Source of the DNA: JBBAAW01 sp964574405
GTDB taxonomy: Bacteria; Patescibacteriota; WWE3; UBA101185; UBA10185
DNA length: 56,219 nucleotides
Assembly (NCBI GenBank): GCA_964574405.1
Contig: CAZNNN010000002.1
Coordinates: forward strand, 1 to 56,219
Reading direction: 5' to 3'
In this document: positions 6,635 through 15,020 of the stretch, one piece after another
Position numbering within the stretch: position 1 is the first letter of the stretch
Layout of the letters: each line of letters starts with the position of its first letter
Translations under genes and position numbers: made by a program
Notes under the pieces: model-generated
What the model saw: only the letters and a program-made list of their open reading frames with translations
The model's database searches: none
Told to the model about the DNA's origin: nothing

Positions 6635-9600
6635 CTACCTTAAACTCTGATCGGTTTTTATTTTTTGCGCTTCTTCCTGTTTTTGAAGATCTTTCCTAAA
6701 TCTCTTGAGGGAAAGCGTACAAAACGCTGGTTTCTCAACATCGGCAGGGATTATGCCGTACATCTTCTGCCCCTCTTTAAACTGATTAAATTCCACCGCG
6801 GTTTGTGACACTGGGTAAGATTGCCCATCCAAGGTTTTTAGCCCCCACAACCCGGTTGCATCCTTAACCAACACGCCTTCAATGTCTTTTCTAGGCACTT
6901 TTACCGCTTGTCTAAACCTATCGCTCTCCCCTTCTTTGTACATTTCCAAGGTGTCGCCATAAACAATTTCACTCTTGGCAGCATAGTTTGGTTGGACTAG
7001 ATACTTTTTACCATTTTGGGCAATCAGGTGTGTGCCATCAAAAATTCCCGTGGCAGTAACCATTATGTCGATGTTATTAACTAGAGCAGGTTTAGCTATA
7101 TCGTAGGACAGAACAACCCCAGCCTTATCCGGAAAACCCACCGCGGTGGGGAAAATCTTCGGCGTAGTTGGCAAGGTAACAGCAGGCTTTGCCACAATGG
7201 GGGGCTGCTTCGTAGCAACGGGATAATTTGTCCCACCTTTAACTTCGTACGAGATCGCCATCCCCTTGTCAAAATTGGTGTCCACCCATTTTCTAACCTT
7301 GTCCTCCACCGCCTGCCTGTCCACTCCATATTTTTGCCTACTCAACTCCAAAACCCACTGCTTATTCTCACTTTTTGGCACAATACACTCCTCCTCCACC
7401 CAGGGTCGTAAAATTTTGGCAGAAAAAGGCAAGGAGGTCATACCGTCTATCATAAGTTTCATATACACATGAAAGCGCTCCAAAGAAATAATGTCCGTGT
7501 CTGTAAAATTGGGGGCAAACTCCCCCGCCAAAGCTTTGGCATCGGGCGTACCCAAAGAAAATGCCGCAATTGTACCCACATTGCCAAGTACCGCCTTAAG
7601 AAGCTCCTCCGGCAACTGCGCGGTGTACTGGTGGGTTAAATACAATCCAAGTCCGTATTTGCGCGACTCAGAAAGAATAGATTCAAAGCTACCCGTGGCA
7701 AAATTTTGAAACTCGTCTACATACAGGTAAAAGGGTCTGCGCTCGGCAGAAGGTATCTTGGCGCGTTGTAGGGCAAAAAATTGGATGCGGGAAACCAAAA
7801 GCGCGCCCAACAAATCCGCGTTATCTTCACCAATCTTACCTTTGGAAAGATTCATCAACAAAATTTTGCCATTATTCATGGCATCTTCAATGTCAATAGT
7901 GGATTTTCTTTGCCCTAAAATGTTTCTAATGGTGGACGACGCTAAGAAGCGATTCACCTTGTTTTGAATGGGTGCCACGGCTTCAGAAATAAGCCTGGGG
8001 TTATTCTTCATATTCTTAAACTCCGTGTCCCAAAACTTTAAAACCACCGGATCTTTAACATGGTGTAAAATAAAGTTTCGGTAATTATCGTCCTCCATAA
8101 GTCGGGTAATCCCAAGCATGGTTGTACCTTGAACCTCCAACAGGGTTAAAATGGCGTAATTTAGCAAGTACTCCAATCGCGGACCCCAAGAATAGTCAAA
8201 ATGGTGCTTAATAGCAGAAACCAGCGCGGAAGCCATGAGGTTTTTTTGAGAAAGATCGCTCATTTCCAGCAAATTTAGCGCCACAGGCATTTCCGTATCG
8301 GAAGGATCAAAATAAATTACATCGTCCACCCTATTTTTTGGAATGCGATCCAAAACCTTATCAATAGTTTCCCCGTGCGGGTCTAAAACGCCTACTCCTG
8401 CCCCGTTTGCAATGTCTTGGGAAATCATGGATTCAAAAATGGTGGACTTGCCAGTGCCAGATTTTCCAATCACATACATGTGGCGCAACCTGTCGTCGCC
8501 GTTGCTCAAACCAAAGCGCACCTTTTGATCCCTAAAAACCGTGTCCGCAATATATACACAATCCTTGGTGGGCAAACCTGCCGGAGGTTCAGATTTTCTG
8601 GAGTACGACCAGCCAATATTAGGCGTTTCCACGGTTTGAGATGGCAGATGATACAAAGATCCCAGCTCCTCCACATTTAAAATGTAAGATTTTGACTGGT
8701 CAAAAACCCTGTCCATAAAATCCGTGTAGGCATGCTCCCCAGTTAAAGTTTCACCCACTATCAAACTATTTAGATTGGTAGTAGAAAATTGGCTAAGCGA
8801 TGCTACTGCAGAACGCATGTTTTGCCTTACGCGTTCAGGGGTTTTAGCACTCACCAAAAATCGCATTTGAGAAACAAAACCCATTTTAGCCATTTTATTT
8901 TCTATGGAATTAACCTCCATTTCCTGCACAATGGTTAATTTTGGCGCAGAAGCAGAAGTTCTTGTATCTCTAACACCCTCGTTACTAGATGCCCCACCAA
9001 AAATCATGGCGGAATTAGTGAGAATTTTTACTAGAATGTTCCAAAATTCCGTTAAAACTAACACCACAAGATTTTGCGCTCCCGTCATCTCTTTGGGACT
9101 TTTGCCGGTTTTCATGGTACTCACATAATCATTGCCCTCTTTTTGCCACACATCCCCAATAGGTTGCACTAAAATCTGAAAGCTTACGGATTCCCCTTCT
9201 TGCAGTTGGGACATGGCCGAGGTGGCAGAAGACATGGTGTCAATTTCTAGGTCGTTATAGGTTTTTAGAGGGAAAATGTAGTGTTTAATTTCCGCAAGTT
9301 TGACCATTTCCCAATATTTTTCGTTGTCAAAGTCGCCAAAATTGGTATCTACATTAATAAGTTGAGCTCCAGGGTAATTGGCATATATTTGACCTTCCAA
9401 ATAGCCAGCCGACTTTTGAGAACACAACGCGTAAAATTTAATGCCTACGCCTGGTTTAGAAATAATTTCCAAGCTAAAAAACTCGCCATCTTCTATTTTT
9501 GACTTTAATAACCCATGAAGAGAGGCAAAAAAGCTTTCCATGGCCATAGCGGAGGATTTATAGGTGGCCTCTTCGTCGTTAATTTTAGGCACTTTTATTT

Positions 9601-9721
9601 CAAAAATGGCTCTATCTTTAGTAAAGGTTAAGGTTTTGTACGACTTTTTAAAGCGTACCGCCACAAACCTTCCTGCTACCACTAGTCCCACTACCATTAA
9701 AATTACATATATAAAATTCAT
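6635..9721 (-). CDS. VirD4/TraG-like membrane ATPase
   Basis: A 1028-aa protein with one N-terminal membrane helix (about residues 3-22), a long N-terminal domain, a P-loop ATPase core and an extra C-terminal domain (about 860-1010). Walker A GKSGTGKST is near residue 420, Walker B LYVDEFQNF near 665, and the LTHQYTAQLP motif follows. These features are those of type IV coupling proteins/HerA-TraG ATPases that move DNA or protein at the membrane. No relaxase, mating-pair genes or pilus genes lie nearby, and large TraG-like ATPases occur widely in CPR chromosomes, so conjugation is not implied. The substrate is unknown. Confidence 0.85.
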   Translation of the reverse strand: MNFIYVILMVVGLVVAGRFVAVRFKKSYKTLTFTKDRAIFEIKVPKINDEEATYKSSAMAMESFFASLHGLLKSKIEDGEFFSLEIISKPGVGIKFYALCSQKSAGYLEGQIYANYPGAQLINVDTNFGDFDNEKYWEMVKLAEIKHYIFPLKTYNDLEIDTMSSATSAMSQLQEGESVSFQILVQPIGDVWQKEGNDYVSTMKTGKSPKEMTGAQNLVVLVLTEFWNILVKILTNSAMIFGGASSNEGVRDTRTSASAPKLTIVQEMEVNSIENKMAKMGFVSQMRFLVSAKTPERVRQNMRSAVASLSQFSTTNLNSLIVGETLTGEHAYTDFMDRVFDQSKSYILNVEELGSLYHLPSQTVETPNIGWSYSRKSEPPAGLPTKDCVYIADTVFRDQKVRFGLSNGDDRLRHMYVIGKSGTGKSTIFESMISQDIANGAGVGVLDPHGETIDKVLDRIPKNRVDDVIYFDPSDTEMPVALNLLEMSDLSQKNLMASALVSAIKHHFDYSWGPRLEYLLNYAILTLLEVQGTTMLGITRLMEDDNYRNFILHHVKDPVVLKFWDTEFKNMKNNPRLISEAVAPIQNKVNRFLASSTIRNILGQRKSTIDIEDAMNNGKILLMNLSKGKIGEDNADLLGALLVSRIQFFALQRAKIPSAERRPFYLYVDEFQNFATGSFESILSESRKYGLGLYLTHQYTAQLPEELLKAVLGNVGTIAAFSLGTPDAKALAGEFAPNFTDTDIISLERFHVYMKLMIDGMTSLPFSAKILRPWVEEECIVPKSENKQWVLELSRQKYGVDRQAVEDKVRKWVDTNFDKGMAISYEVKGGTNYPVATKQPPIVAKPAVTLPTTPKIFPTAVGFPDKAGVVLSYDIAKPALVNNIDIMVTATGIFDGTHLIAQNGKKYLVQPNYAAKSEIVYGDTLEMYKEGESDRFRQAVKVPRKDIEGVLVKDATGLWGLKTLDGQSYPVSQTAVEFNQFKEGQKMYGIIPADVEKPAFCTLSLKRFRKDLQKQEEAQKIKTDQSLR

Positions 9722-9851
9722 TAAACTCCCACCGCAGAAAGCAAGCCATGCCTTGCCGGCTGGCAGGGGTTAGAAAGAAGAGACTAACCACAGTATGCTC
9801 ACATTTACGCGCGCTTTGCAAGTGCAAATGGAACACAACCCCAAGTTGTGG

Positions 9852-10859
9852 TCATAAACGCTCTTGAATGTCAAACCCTAAAATTATGGTTAAATCCCCT
9901 CTTTCCACGGTGTCCTCGCCCGTGGAACTTGCTTGTCTTTTATCCATAATTTTTAGCTCCGGAAAATAATCCAAAAGATATTTAGCGGTAGCAGTGGTGG
10001 CATCATCAGTAATTAAATAGCTGTTTTGGTAGTTATTTTCTGCGTTGGCTACAAGGGCTACGCGCATCCCCATATTTTGGAACGCATCAGAAACCCCTTT
10101 TGCTATATTACTTACCCCCGTACCATTTAAAATAACCACCCCCAGGCTTTCCTTTGCCACCTCACCACTAAGTGTAATATCGCTAATTTTAAGATTTAGA
10201 TCCGCAAAATCCGCCATATTTACTATTTCGATGTTATTAGACTTTAAACCTCTAGTAAAAAGCGCTAATTGGTAAATTTCTCTAGCTAACAAGTCTGTTT
10301 CTATGTCTTGGGATAGCTTTTTATATTGCCATGGAAGCAAAAAGCCCAGATCTTTATCAAAAAGCGATTTTTGTACAGCATTAAAGGAATCACCATAAGA
10401 AATAAGGTATCTATCTATTTTAATGCTTACCAGTTTAGTAACGGATTCTAAAAGAAGCGCAGTTTTAGTGTTTCCGTAGTTAAGTGACTGCCCAATTTCC
10501 AAAGTTTTTCCAATTTCTTCCTCACCCAGTCTTCCCGGTAAATCTATTTTTGTTAAAGGGGAGATAGTTAGTGAGTAAAGTTTAGTATCATTCCTCTGCG
10601 CAATTACTAAATTAAGCGCTTTTATGGCATCCTTTTGATCTTTTTCCACCAGTAAAAGCGAGTAAATATCTTTGTCAAAGGCGTTAACCGACTTGGAGCT
10701 AAAGGCAGAAACAGCGGGAGCAATTAGGGTCTTGATACCAAAAAAACCTGCCAGCAAAACCAGAGAAATACCCACCAGTAATACAGACTTAACCTTTTTG
10801 TTTCGTCTTTTTACATACAATGAGCGCTTTTTTCTCTTTTGGGCAGTACCAGTACGCAC
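9852..10859 (-). CDS. Membrane-anchored LytR_C-domain protein
   Basis: A 335-aa protein. The N-terminus is very basic (RKKRSLYVKRRNKK) and leads into one membrane helix (about residues 24-46), so the rest is outside the membrane. The C-terminal domain (about 240-330) starts with VVILNGTGVSNIA, the signature of the LytR C-terminal domain that follows LCP phosphotransferases. The middle part aligns only loosely in outline with an LCP domain and lacks obvious catalytic arginines, so enzymatic cell-wall ligation cannot be claimed. It lies 17 nt after rluD and may belong to the same transcript. Confidence 0.75.
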   Translation of the reverse strand: MRTGTAQKRKKRSLYVKRRNKKVKSVLLVGISLVLLAGFFGIKTLIAPAVSAFSSKSVNAFDKDIYSLLLVEKDQKDAIKALNLVIAQRNDTKLYSLTISPLTKIDLPGRLGEEEIGKTLEIGQSLNYGNTKTALLLESVTKLVSIKIDRYLISYGDSFNAVQKSLFDKDLGFLLPWQYKKLSQDIETDLLAREIYQLALFTRGLKSNNIEIVNMADFADLNLKISDITLSGEVAKESLGVVILNGTGVSNIAKGVSDAFQNMGMRVALVANAENNYQNSYLITDDATTATAKYLLDYFPELKIMDKRQASSTGEDTVERGDLTIILGFDIQERL

Positions 10860-10876
10860 ATATAACTTCTATCACA

Positions 10877-11584
10877 CTATCTTATTTTTGTGAATACCCC
10901 CTCTAGGGAACAGTTGGATTCAAAAACGCGCTCCTTGCCGTCCCAATCAACAAAAGTTACTCTTTTAGCATGAAGCATCATCCGGGTAAATAAACCCTCC
11001 GATAATTTTAATTGCGCTTTGGTGGCGTATTTTATATCGTTTACCACTGGATGTCCCAACGCCCGCAAATGAACTCTAATCTGATGCGTGCGACCGGTTT
11101 TGGGAAAAGCTGTAAGGTAAGAGTAATCAAAGTTATTTAGCGTTAGCCTTGATATAACAACAAATTCCGTAACAGACTCCCTACCGCCTGGATCAACGGT
11201 ATATACAAGTCCGTTATTTTTATCTCTTTTAATAGGGGCAGAAATCTCAAATCTATCTTCGGCAATACTCCCATACACCAATGCTTGGTATTCTTTGTTG
11301 ATTCTTCTAAATTTAAATAGACCTTTTAAATAGTCAAAGGTTTCTTTCTTTTTAGCAATTAACAAAACTCCGGAAGTTTCTTTATCTAGTCTATGGACAA
11401 TACCATATCTTTGTTCAAACTCATCCTCCGCCCGGTTCTTCTCATGTTGTAAATTGTACTTATATTTTACCCAATCTTTAATGGTGTAGGTTTCCCCCGC
11501 GTTTTCGTTCACTACACTTATACCCACGGGCTTATCAATTACAAGCAGGTAGTCGTCTTCATACAATACCTCGATATTCGTCAT
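10877..11584 (-). CDS. RluA/RluD-family pseudouridine synthase
   Basis: A 235-aa RNA pseudouridine synthase; it isomerises uridine in 23S rRNA or tRNA. The catalytic Asp sits in GIVHRLDKETSGVLL (about residue 68). The later KTGRTHQIRVHL motif binds RNA. An N-terminal S4 domain is absent, so it resembles RluA more than RluD, and the target base cannot be told. The start overlaps the receiver gene stop by 4 nt. The frame ends 17 nt before the LytR_C gene. Confidence 0.9.
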   Translation of the reverse strand: MTNIEVLYEDDYLLVIDKPVGISVVNENAGETYTIKDWVKYKYNLQHEKNRAEDEFEQRYGIVHRLDKETSGVLLIAKKKETFDYLKGLFKFRRINKEYQALVYGSIAEDRFEISAPIKRDKNNGLVYTVDPGGRESVTEFVVISRLTLNNFDYSYLTAFPKTGRTHQIRVHLRALGHPVVNDIKYATKAQLKLSEGLFTRMMLHAKRVTFVDWDGKERVFESNCSLEGVFTKIR

Positions 11585-11955
11585 GAATATTTCTGCAAAA
11601 CGGTTTCTACCTCACTAACAATCTTATCGGGAGTTATTTCGGATTTTACTAAAAATCCATCTGCCCCAAGGTCAAAAATTTCATTTATTACGGATTCCAC
11701 ATTAAGGTTTGTGAGCGCAATAACAGGTTTGTCTCTTAGTCGCTCGTTAGCTTTAATCATTTTTAATACCTGAATACCGTCTTGTCCAGGTAGCATAATA
11801 TCCAAAAGCATCAAGTCCCAATCTTCAACCAAAGCCTTTTGTAAAGCCACATTACCGTCCTCCGCAGAAATAACCGTATAACCCATATCGGTTAGGTATA
11901 GCGCGTAAAGTTCTCTAATTTCTTTTTCATCCTCCACTAGTAGTATCTTTTTCAT
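11581..11955 (-). CDS. Stand-alone response-regulator receiver
   Basis: A 124-aa single-domain CheY-like receiver. It has the acidic pair in LLVEDEKE (residues 7-9), the phospho-acceptor Asp in LLLDIMLPG (about 54), Thr in ALTN and the conserved Lys in LVKSE (about 105). No output domain. Its partner kinase is not in the window. It overlaps the DksA-like gene upstream and rluD downstream by 4 nt each, so all are translated from one mRNA. Its output is likely protein-protein contact, as in CheY or Spo0F. Confidence 0.93.
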   Translation of the reverse strand: MKKILLVEDEKEIRELYALYLTDMGYTVISAEDGNVALQKALVEDWDLMLLDIMLPGQDGIQVLKMIKANERLRDKPVIALTNLNVESVINEIFDLGADGFLVKSEITPDKIVSEVETVLQKYS

Positions 11956-12329
11956 TTTTTTTGTTTGTTAGCACACTCAAAACATGTAGTAGCCTGTGGC
12001 AAGGCTTTAAGTCTTGCTAAATCAATGGGCTTTTTGCAAATTTCGCATATTCCGTAAGTACCTATCCTTACCTTTGCTAGGGCTTTTCTAATTTCTAACC
12101 GTGCAATTTTAATTAAATCTAGTCTTGCCTCTTGAATAGTTTTTGCCACATCCCCCGCCGTGTTATCGGCGCCTTCCGGGGTATCAGACCTCTCGTCGGT
12201 CATTGATGGATCTGCCTGCTTAACCATTTCTTCTTCCTTTCTAAGCTCTTTACTACGCTTCCAAAGTCGTAAAACAAGATCTCTAAAGAGTGCGGAGGGA
12301 ACTGCTATTGATTTTATTAAACTTGCCAT
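11952..12329 (-). CDS. DksA/TraR-type zinc-finger protein
   Basis: A 125-aa protein. A helical N-terminal half ends in IRKALAKVRIGTYG, followed by the C4 zinc finger CEIC-x17-CFEC (about residues 95-119). This is the DksA/TraR/YocK layout; such proteins enter the RNA polymerase secondary channel or act in general stress. The DksA coiled-coil tip acids are not clearly placed, so a ppGpp role is not claimed. The first ~15 codons overlap the 3' end of the upstream membrane-protein gene by 47 nt, which suggests a later start is possible (for instance Met35), though the helix before it looks genuine. Confidence 0.85.
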   Translation of the reverse strand: MASLIKSIAVPSALFRDLVLRLWKRSKELRKEEEMVKQADPSMTDERSDTPEGADNTAGDVAKTIQEARLDLIKIARLEIRKALAKVRIGTYGICEICKKPIDLARLKALPQATTCFECANKQKK

Positions 12330-12921
12330 AAATGCTCCTTAACCTAAAAATTAATATTACCAAGGCAAGTGTAAACAAAAGTCCAACAAATATCAAGTTT
12401 AGGTTTTTGGGTAGCAGTAGCAGCGCTACTACGCAGAAGATGCCAGTGATAAAGCTAAACTCCATGCCAGATTTTATAAAATTGGGGCGATATTTTTGCA
12501 GGGCGTAATTAGCTACAAACAAGGCTATGGAGGCCATGGCGTAGCTAATTTTAAATTGACTTTGAAAAAACATGGTTAGAAGCCAAAAAGCGGTGGCTAA
12601 AACAAAAGAGGTGGCCAAATTATCTAAAACCCGGTACAGTGACCATTTGTATTTAAGCGTTACCAGGGCGGAAACGCCCACAAACCCAAAAACTGTAGCG
12701 TACGGGTTAAAAGTTTGAATGTTGGGGGTGAATTGTCCGCGGGTTATAGCTTCGAGTATGTACCCAAACGCTAGTGCCCCCACAAGCCCGTATAAAACTA
12801 AATCAAAAACTTTTTCTTGATCAAAGCCATCTTTTTTAGAAGTCACCCAAAAGCCATACAGCCCCACTAAAATGGGTATGGCAAGGTATAAAACCGCTAA
12901 AATTGTGTTTAATACTGTCAT
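12283..12921 (-). CDS. Polytopic membrane protein, Lgt-like outline
   Basis: A 212-aa protein with about seven membrane spans. The order of elements (an early FDLVLYGLVGALAFGY span, a Tyr/Leu-rich loop, then LYRVLDNLATS before a further span) recalls prolipoprotein diacylglyceryl transferase. The Arg, His and Tyr residues needed by Lgt are not present, so an enzymatic call would be unsafe. It is translationally coupled to efp (1-nt overlap) and overlaps the DksA-like gene. Confidence 0.65.
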   Translation of the reverse strand: MTVLNTILAVLYLAIPILVGLYGFWVTSKKDGFDQEKVFDLVLYGLVGALAFGYILEAITRGQFTPNIQTFNPYATVFGFVGVSALVTLKYKWSLYRVLDNLATSFVLATAFWLLTMFFQSQFKISYAMASIALFVANYALQKYRPNFIKSGMEFSFITGIFCVVALLLLPKNLNLIFVGLLFTLALVILIFRLRSIYGKFNKINSSSLRTL

Positions 12922-13475
12922 TACGCTTTAGACAAATACTCCCCTGTTCTCGTATCAAGCTTTATTTTGTCACCAATTTTAATAAACATGGGAACCCTCG
13001 CGGGAAAACCATTTTCCAGTTGGGCATCTTTGTAAACATTAGAAACGGTGTTGCCCTTAAAACCGGGCTCGGTGTAGGCTACTTCAAATACCAAGGAGTT
13101 TGGTAATTCCACGGAAATTGGTTTGTCTTCAAAGTAAACCACTTGTACGGTGTCGCCTTCCTTTAAATACTTGCTTTGATCGCCTAAAGTGTCTTCATTT
13201 ACACAAAATTGGTCAAACGACACGGGATCCATAAAGTTAAATCCACTTATGTCTTTATATAAGTACTGGGCGTTTTTTCTGGAAACATCCGTCTCCACTA
13301 CCGTATCCCCCGCTTTGTAACCCTTCTCTATGACTGAACATGTGAGCAAGTTTTTAGCCAGCACCTTTACCGCCGCTCCGCCTCTGGCCGATTTTACATG
13401 CTCGTACCGCACCACCAAAAACGGCGCGTTGTTTTCTTTAAATACCTTTCCTGTTTTTAAGTCTGAAGCTATCAC
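12921..13475 (-). CDS. efp: Elongation factor P with arginine tip
   Basis: EF-P rescues ribosomes stalled at polyproline by reaching into the peptidyl-transferase centre. The 184 aa are the normal three beta-barrel domains, ending in KLDTRTGEYLSKA. The domain I loop reads VKSARGGAAVKV with Arg31 at the tip, where E. coli has a modified Lys. The order resembles the KSGRN type that is rhamnosylated on Arg by EarP; no earP is in the window. The start is GTG, 7 nt after TATAAT (13483-13488), hence probably leaderless. It heads the operon efp, membrane protein, dksA-like, receiver, rluD. Confidence 0.96.
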   Translation of the reverse strand: MIASDLKTGKVFKENNAPFLVVRYEHVKSARGGAAVKVLAKNLLTCSVIEKGYKAGDTVVETDVSRKNAQYLYKDISGFNFMDPVSFDQFCVNEDTLGDQSKYLKEGDTVQVVYFEDKPISVELPNSLVFEVAYTEPGFKGNTVSNVYKDAQLENGFPARVPMFIKIGDKIKLDTRTGEYLSKA

Positions 13476-13482
13476 AAAGGAT

Positions 13483-13526
13483 ATTATACATTTGGCGACT
13501 CTTTAAAGGCAAATTCGTGTTAGAAT
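13483..13526. promoter_or_regulatory. Divergent promoters of efp and GNAT-like gene
   Basis: Minus strand: TATAAT (13483-13488), 7 nt from the efp GTG. Plus strand: TAGAAT (13521-13526), 11 nt from ATG 13538. The -35 boxes are weak on both sides. Confidence 0.5.
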
Positions 13527-13537
13527 AGCAACATATT

Positions 13538-14674
13538 ATGCCAATCACTAAAGGTATAGCACAGATTGAGGGCGGATCGTCAGAGGTTTTTTTAAATGAA
13601 GCCTGCCACATCGGTCGAGTTGATATAGAGGAAATGGAGAGGTTTGAATTATTGGTACAAGAATCGATGAATGTCGACGAAGGTATGCATATTAGAACAG
13701 TCGACAAAAGTCAGGCAGTTGTACCTTACGGGATTATTAACAACGAAACTGGAGGTGTTGTTGGAAGATTAGATCTTTACGACCCGCGCAGAGTAGCCGA
13801 TTACTACGCCAATGAGATACCTGTTTGGCAAGTAGATGCGCGGTCTTACACTTGGACAGGGGTAAGCTTTAAACGAACATTCATGCAGGAACGGAGTAGT
13901 GTAATCGGCGTGAGTGAGTATCTGCAATTGCTGGAGTCTAACCCGTGGGCTACCAATCCTTATGTTGCCAATGTTCTCGTGCTTCCACAATTTCGACCCC
14001 CATATAAAAACGGCTATGGTACTGCCCTAACTTGTCAATCGATACTACAACACCAAAGAAACTTTGATTTACCTGTTGACACCGTCTTCTGGGGCTTAAC
14101 CGATAATCCACATATGTTACAGGTTGCTAGAAGAATGGGCGGAAAATTATTGGCGGGATACAAAAAAGCTGGCAACGGCAAGAGTGTGTTAAAACCAACC
14201 TTTAAACATATCCACCTTTCACTGCTACAAACACTGCCAGAAAGTAAGGTTTATGGAGACAAAAAAGTTGAAATTTTTTTCTGTGGGGATCAGGGAACGC
14301 AATTGGTGTTTATCGACGACAAACTCGTAGCAATAAAGATGTTAGAAACAATAGATGCCACGCCTTATCTAAGCAGAGGTCTGGCTCCCGCCCAATCTTT
14401 GCTGGTGATAAATCCGGAACTGAGTTCACCGACTTTTAGTACCCTAACTTATTTTTTATACGATCTACAAGAAACTCCAGAAAGTGCGCTGTGGGAAAAC
14501 GCGTTTCAAATGCCCAAAGAAGCATGGACAAAAGCTCTACCTTTAGATGGAGTTGACATCGCGAATATAACTAAAACACCTCATAAATCGAGACAGGCAG
14601 AAAACAATCCGCTTGAATTAAAACAGGGTGCCTTGTTTTTAATAAAACCTAATCAAGTCCCGTCAGAATCATAG
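13538..14674 (+). CDS. Protein with GNAT-like core, unknown
   Basis: A 378-aa soluble protein. Residues ~145-215 resemble a GNAT acyl-CoA transferase core: VLVLPQFRPPYKNGYGTAL corresponds to the pyrophosphate-binding Q/R-x-x-G-x-G/A loop, and LTDNPHMLQVARRMGG fits the later Asn-helix segment. The N- and C-terminal thirds have no motif I can name. No membrane segment. ATG 13538 follows TAGAAT by 11 nt. Substrate unknown; the acyltransferase assignment is an inference from two motifs. Confidence 0.6.
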   Translation: MPITKGIAQIEGGSSEVFLNEACHIGRVDIEEMERFELLVQESMNVDEGMHIRTVDKSQAVVPYGIINNETGGVVGRLDLYDPRRVADYYANEIPVWQVDARSYTWTGVSFKRTFMQERSSVIGVSEYLQLLESNPWATNPYVANVLVLPQFRPPYKNGYGTALTCQSILQHQRNFDLPVDTVFWGLTDNPHMLQVARRMGGKLLAGYKKAGNGKSVLKPTFKHIHLSLLQTLPESKVYGDKKVEIFFCGDQGTQLVFIDDKLVAIKMLETIDATPYLSRGLAPAQSLLVINPELSSPTFSTLTYFLYDLQETPESALWENAFQMPKEAWTKALPLDGVDIANITKTPHKSRQAENNPLELKQGALFLIKPNQVPSES

Positions 14675-14747
14675 TCAAGATAATATTAACCAGTACTGTA
14701 ACCTGCTCGCAACTCTAATCCTGGAGCTAAAAGATAAGGGGCTCAAA

Positions 14748-14933
14748 ATGGCTAAGCCTACGATTCCAGCCGAAGTCCTCACAAAAGGGCTGACGAGTAA
14801 AAATCCTGAAGCTCGGCACCTCGCGAGAAATATCGCCGGCGGGGTAGCCCAAGGCAGGGTCGGGGTAACAGGGTGTCTCCTCCCCCTGTCGCTACTGGTG
14901 TTACCGCTCATCTTGCTAGTAATAATTCGGTAA
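14748..14933 (+). CDS. Small single-span membrane protein, 61 aa
   Basis: The protein has a basic/amphipathic N-terminal part (residues 1-38) and a C-terminal hydrophobic stretch of about 20 residues (LLPLSLLVLPLILLVIIR), as in tail-anchored small proteins or secreted peptides. An AAGGGG Shine-Dalgarno lies 7 nt before ATG 14748, and a very strong terminator follows 10 nt after the stop, so this looks like a true monocistronic gene. Function unknown. Confidence 0.6.
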   Translation: MAKPTIPAEVLTKGLTSKNPEARHLARNIAGGVAQGRVGVTGCLLPLSLLVLPLILLVIIR

Positions 14934-14943
14934 CACCGTCGTC

Positions 14944-14994
14944 TCGCTGTCTGTGATTTGCATCACTTTTAACAGACAGCGAGCCTTTCTTTTT
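14944..14994 (+). terminator. Intrinsic terminator after small gene
   Basis: A perfect 11-bp stem, TCGCTGTCTGT (14944-14954) with ACAGACAGCGA (14972-14982), followed by CTTTCTTTTT. Confidence 0.85.
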
Positions 14995-15020
14995 GACAGA
15001 TAGTAAAATAGCCCTATAAT
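14993..15020 (+). promoter_or_regulatory. Consensus promoter overlapping ATG 15019
   Basis: TTGACA (14993-14998), 16 bp, TATAAT (15015-15020). The -10 covers the ATG at 15019, so transcription would begin inside the annotated frame near 15027. Confidence 0.6.

Noticed and set aside
6635..9721. Conjugative element
   Set aside because: Only the VirD4/TraG-like ATPase is present; no relaxase, VirB genes or attachment sites next to it.
14675..14911. Minus-strand frame of 78 codons
   Set aside because: Opposite to the small gene at 14748 and its terminator; no promoter, RBS or family features.
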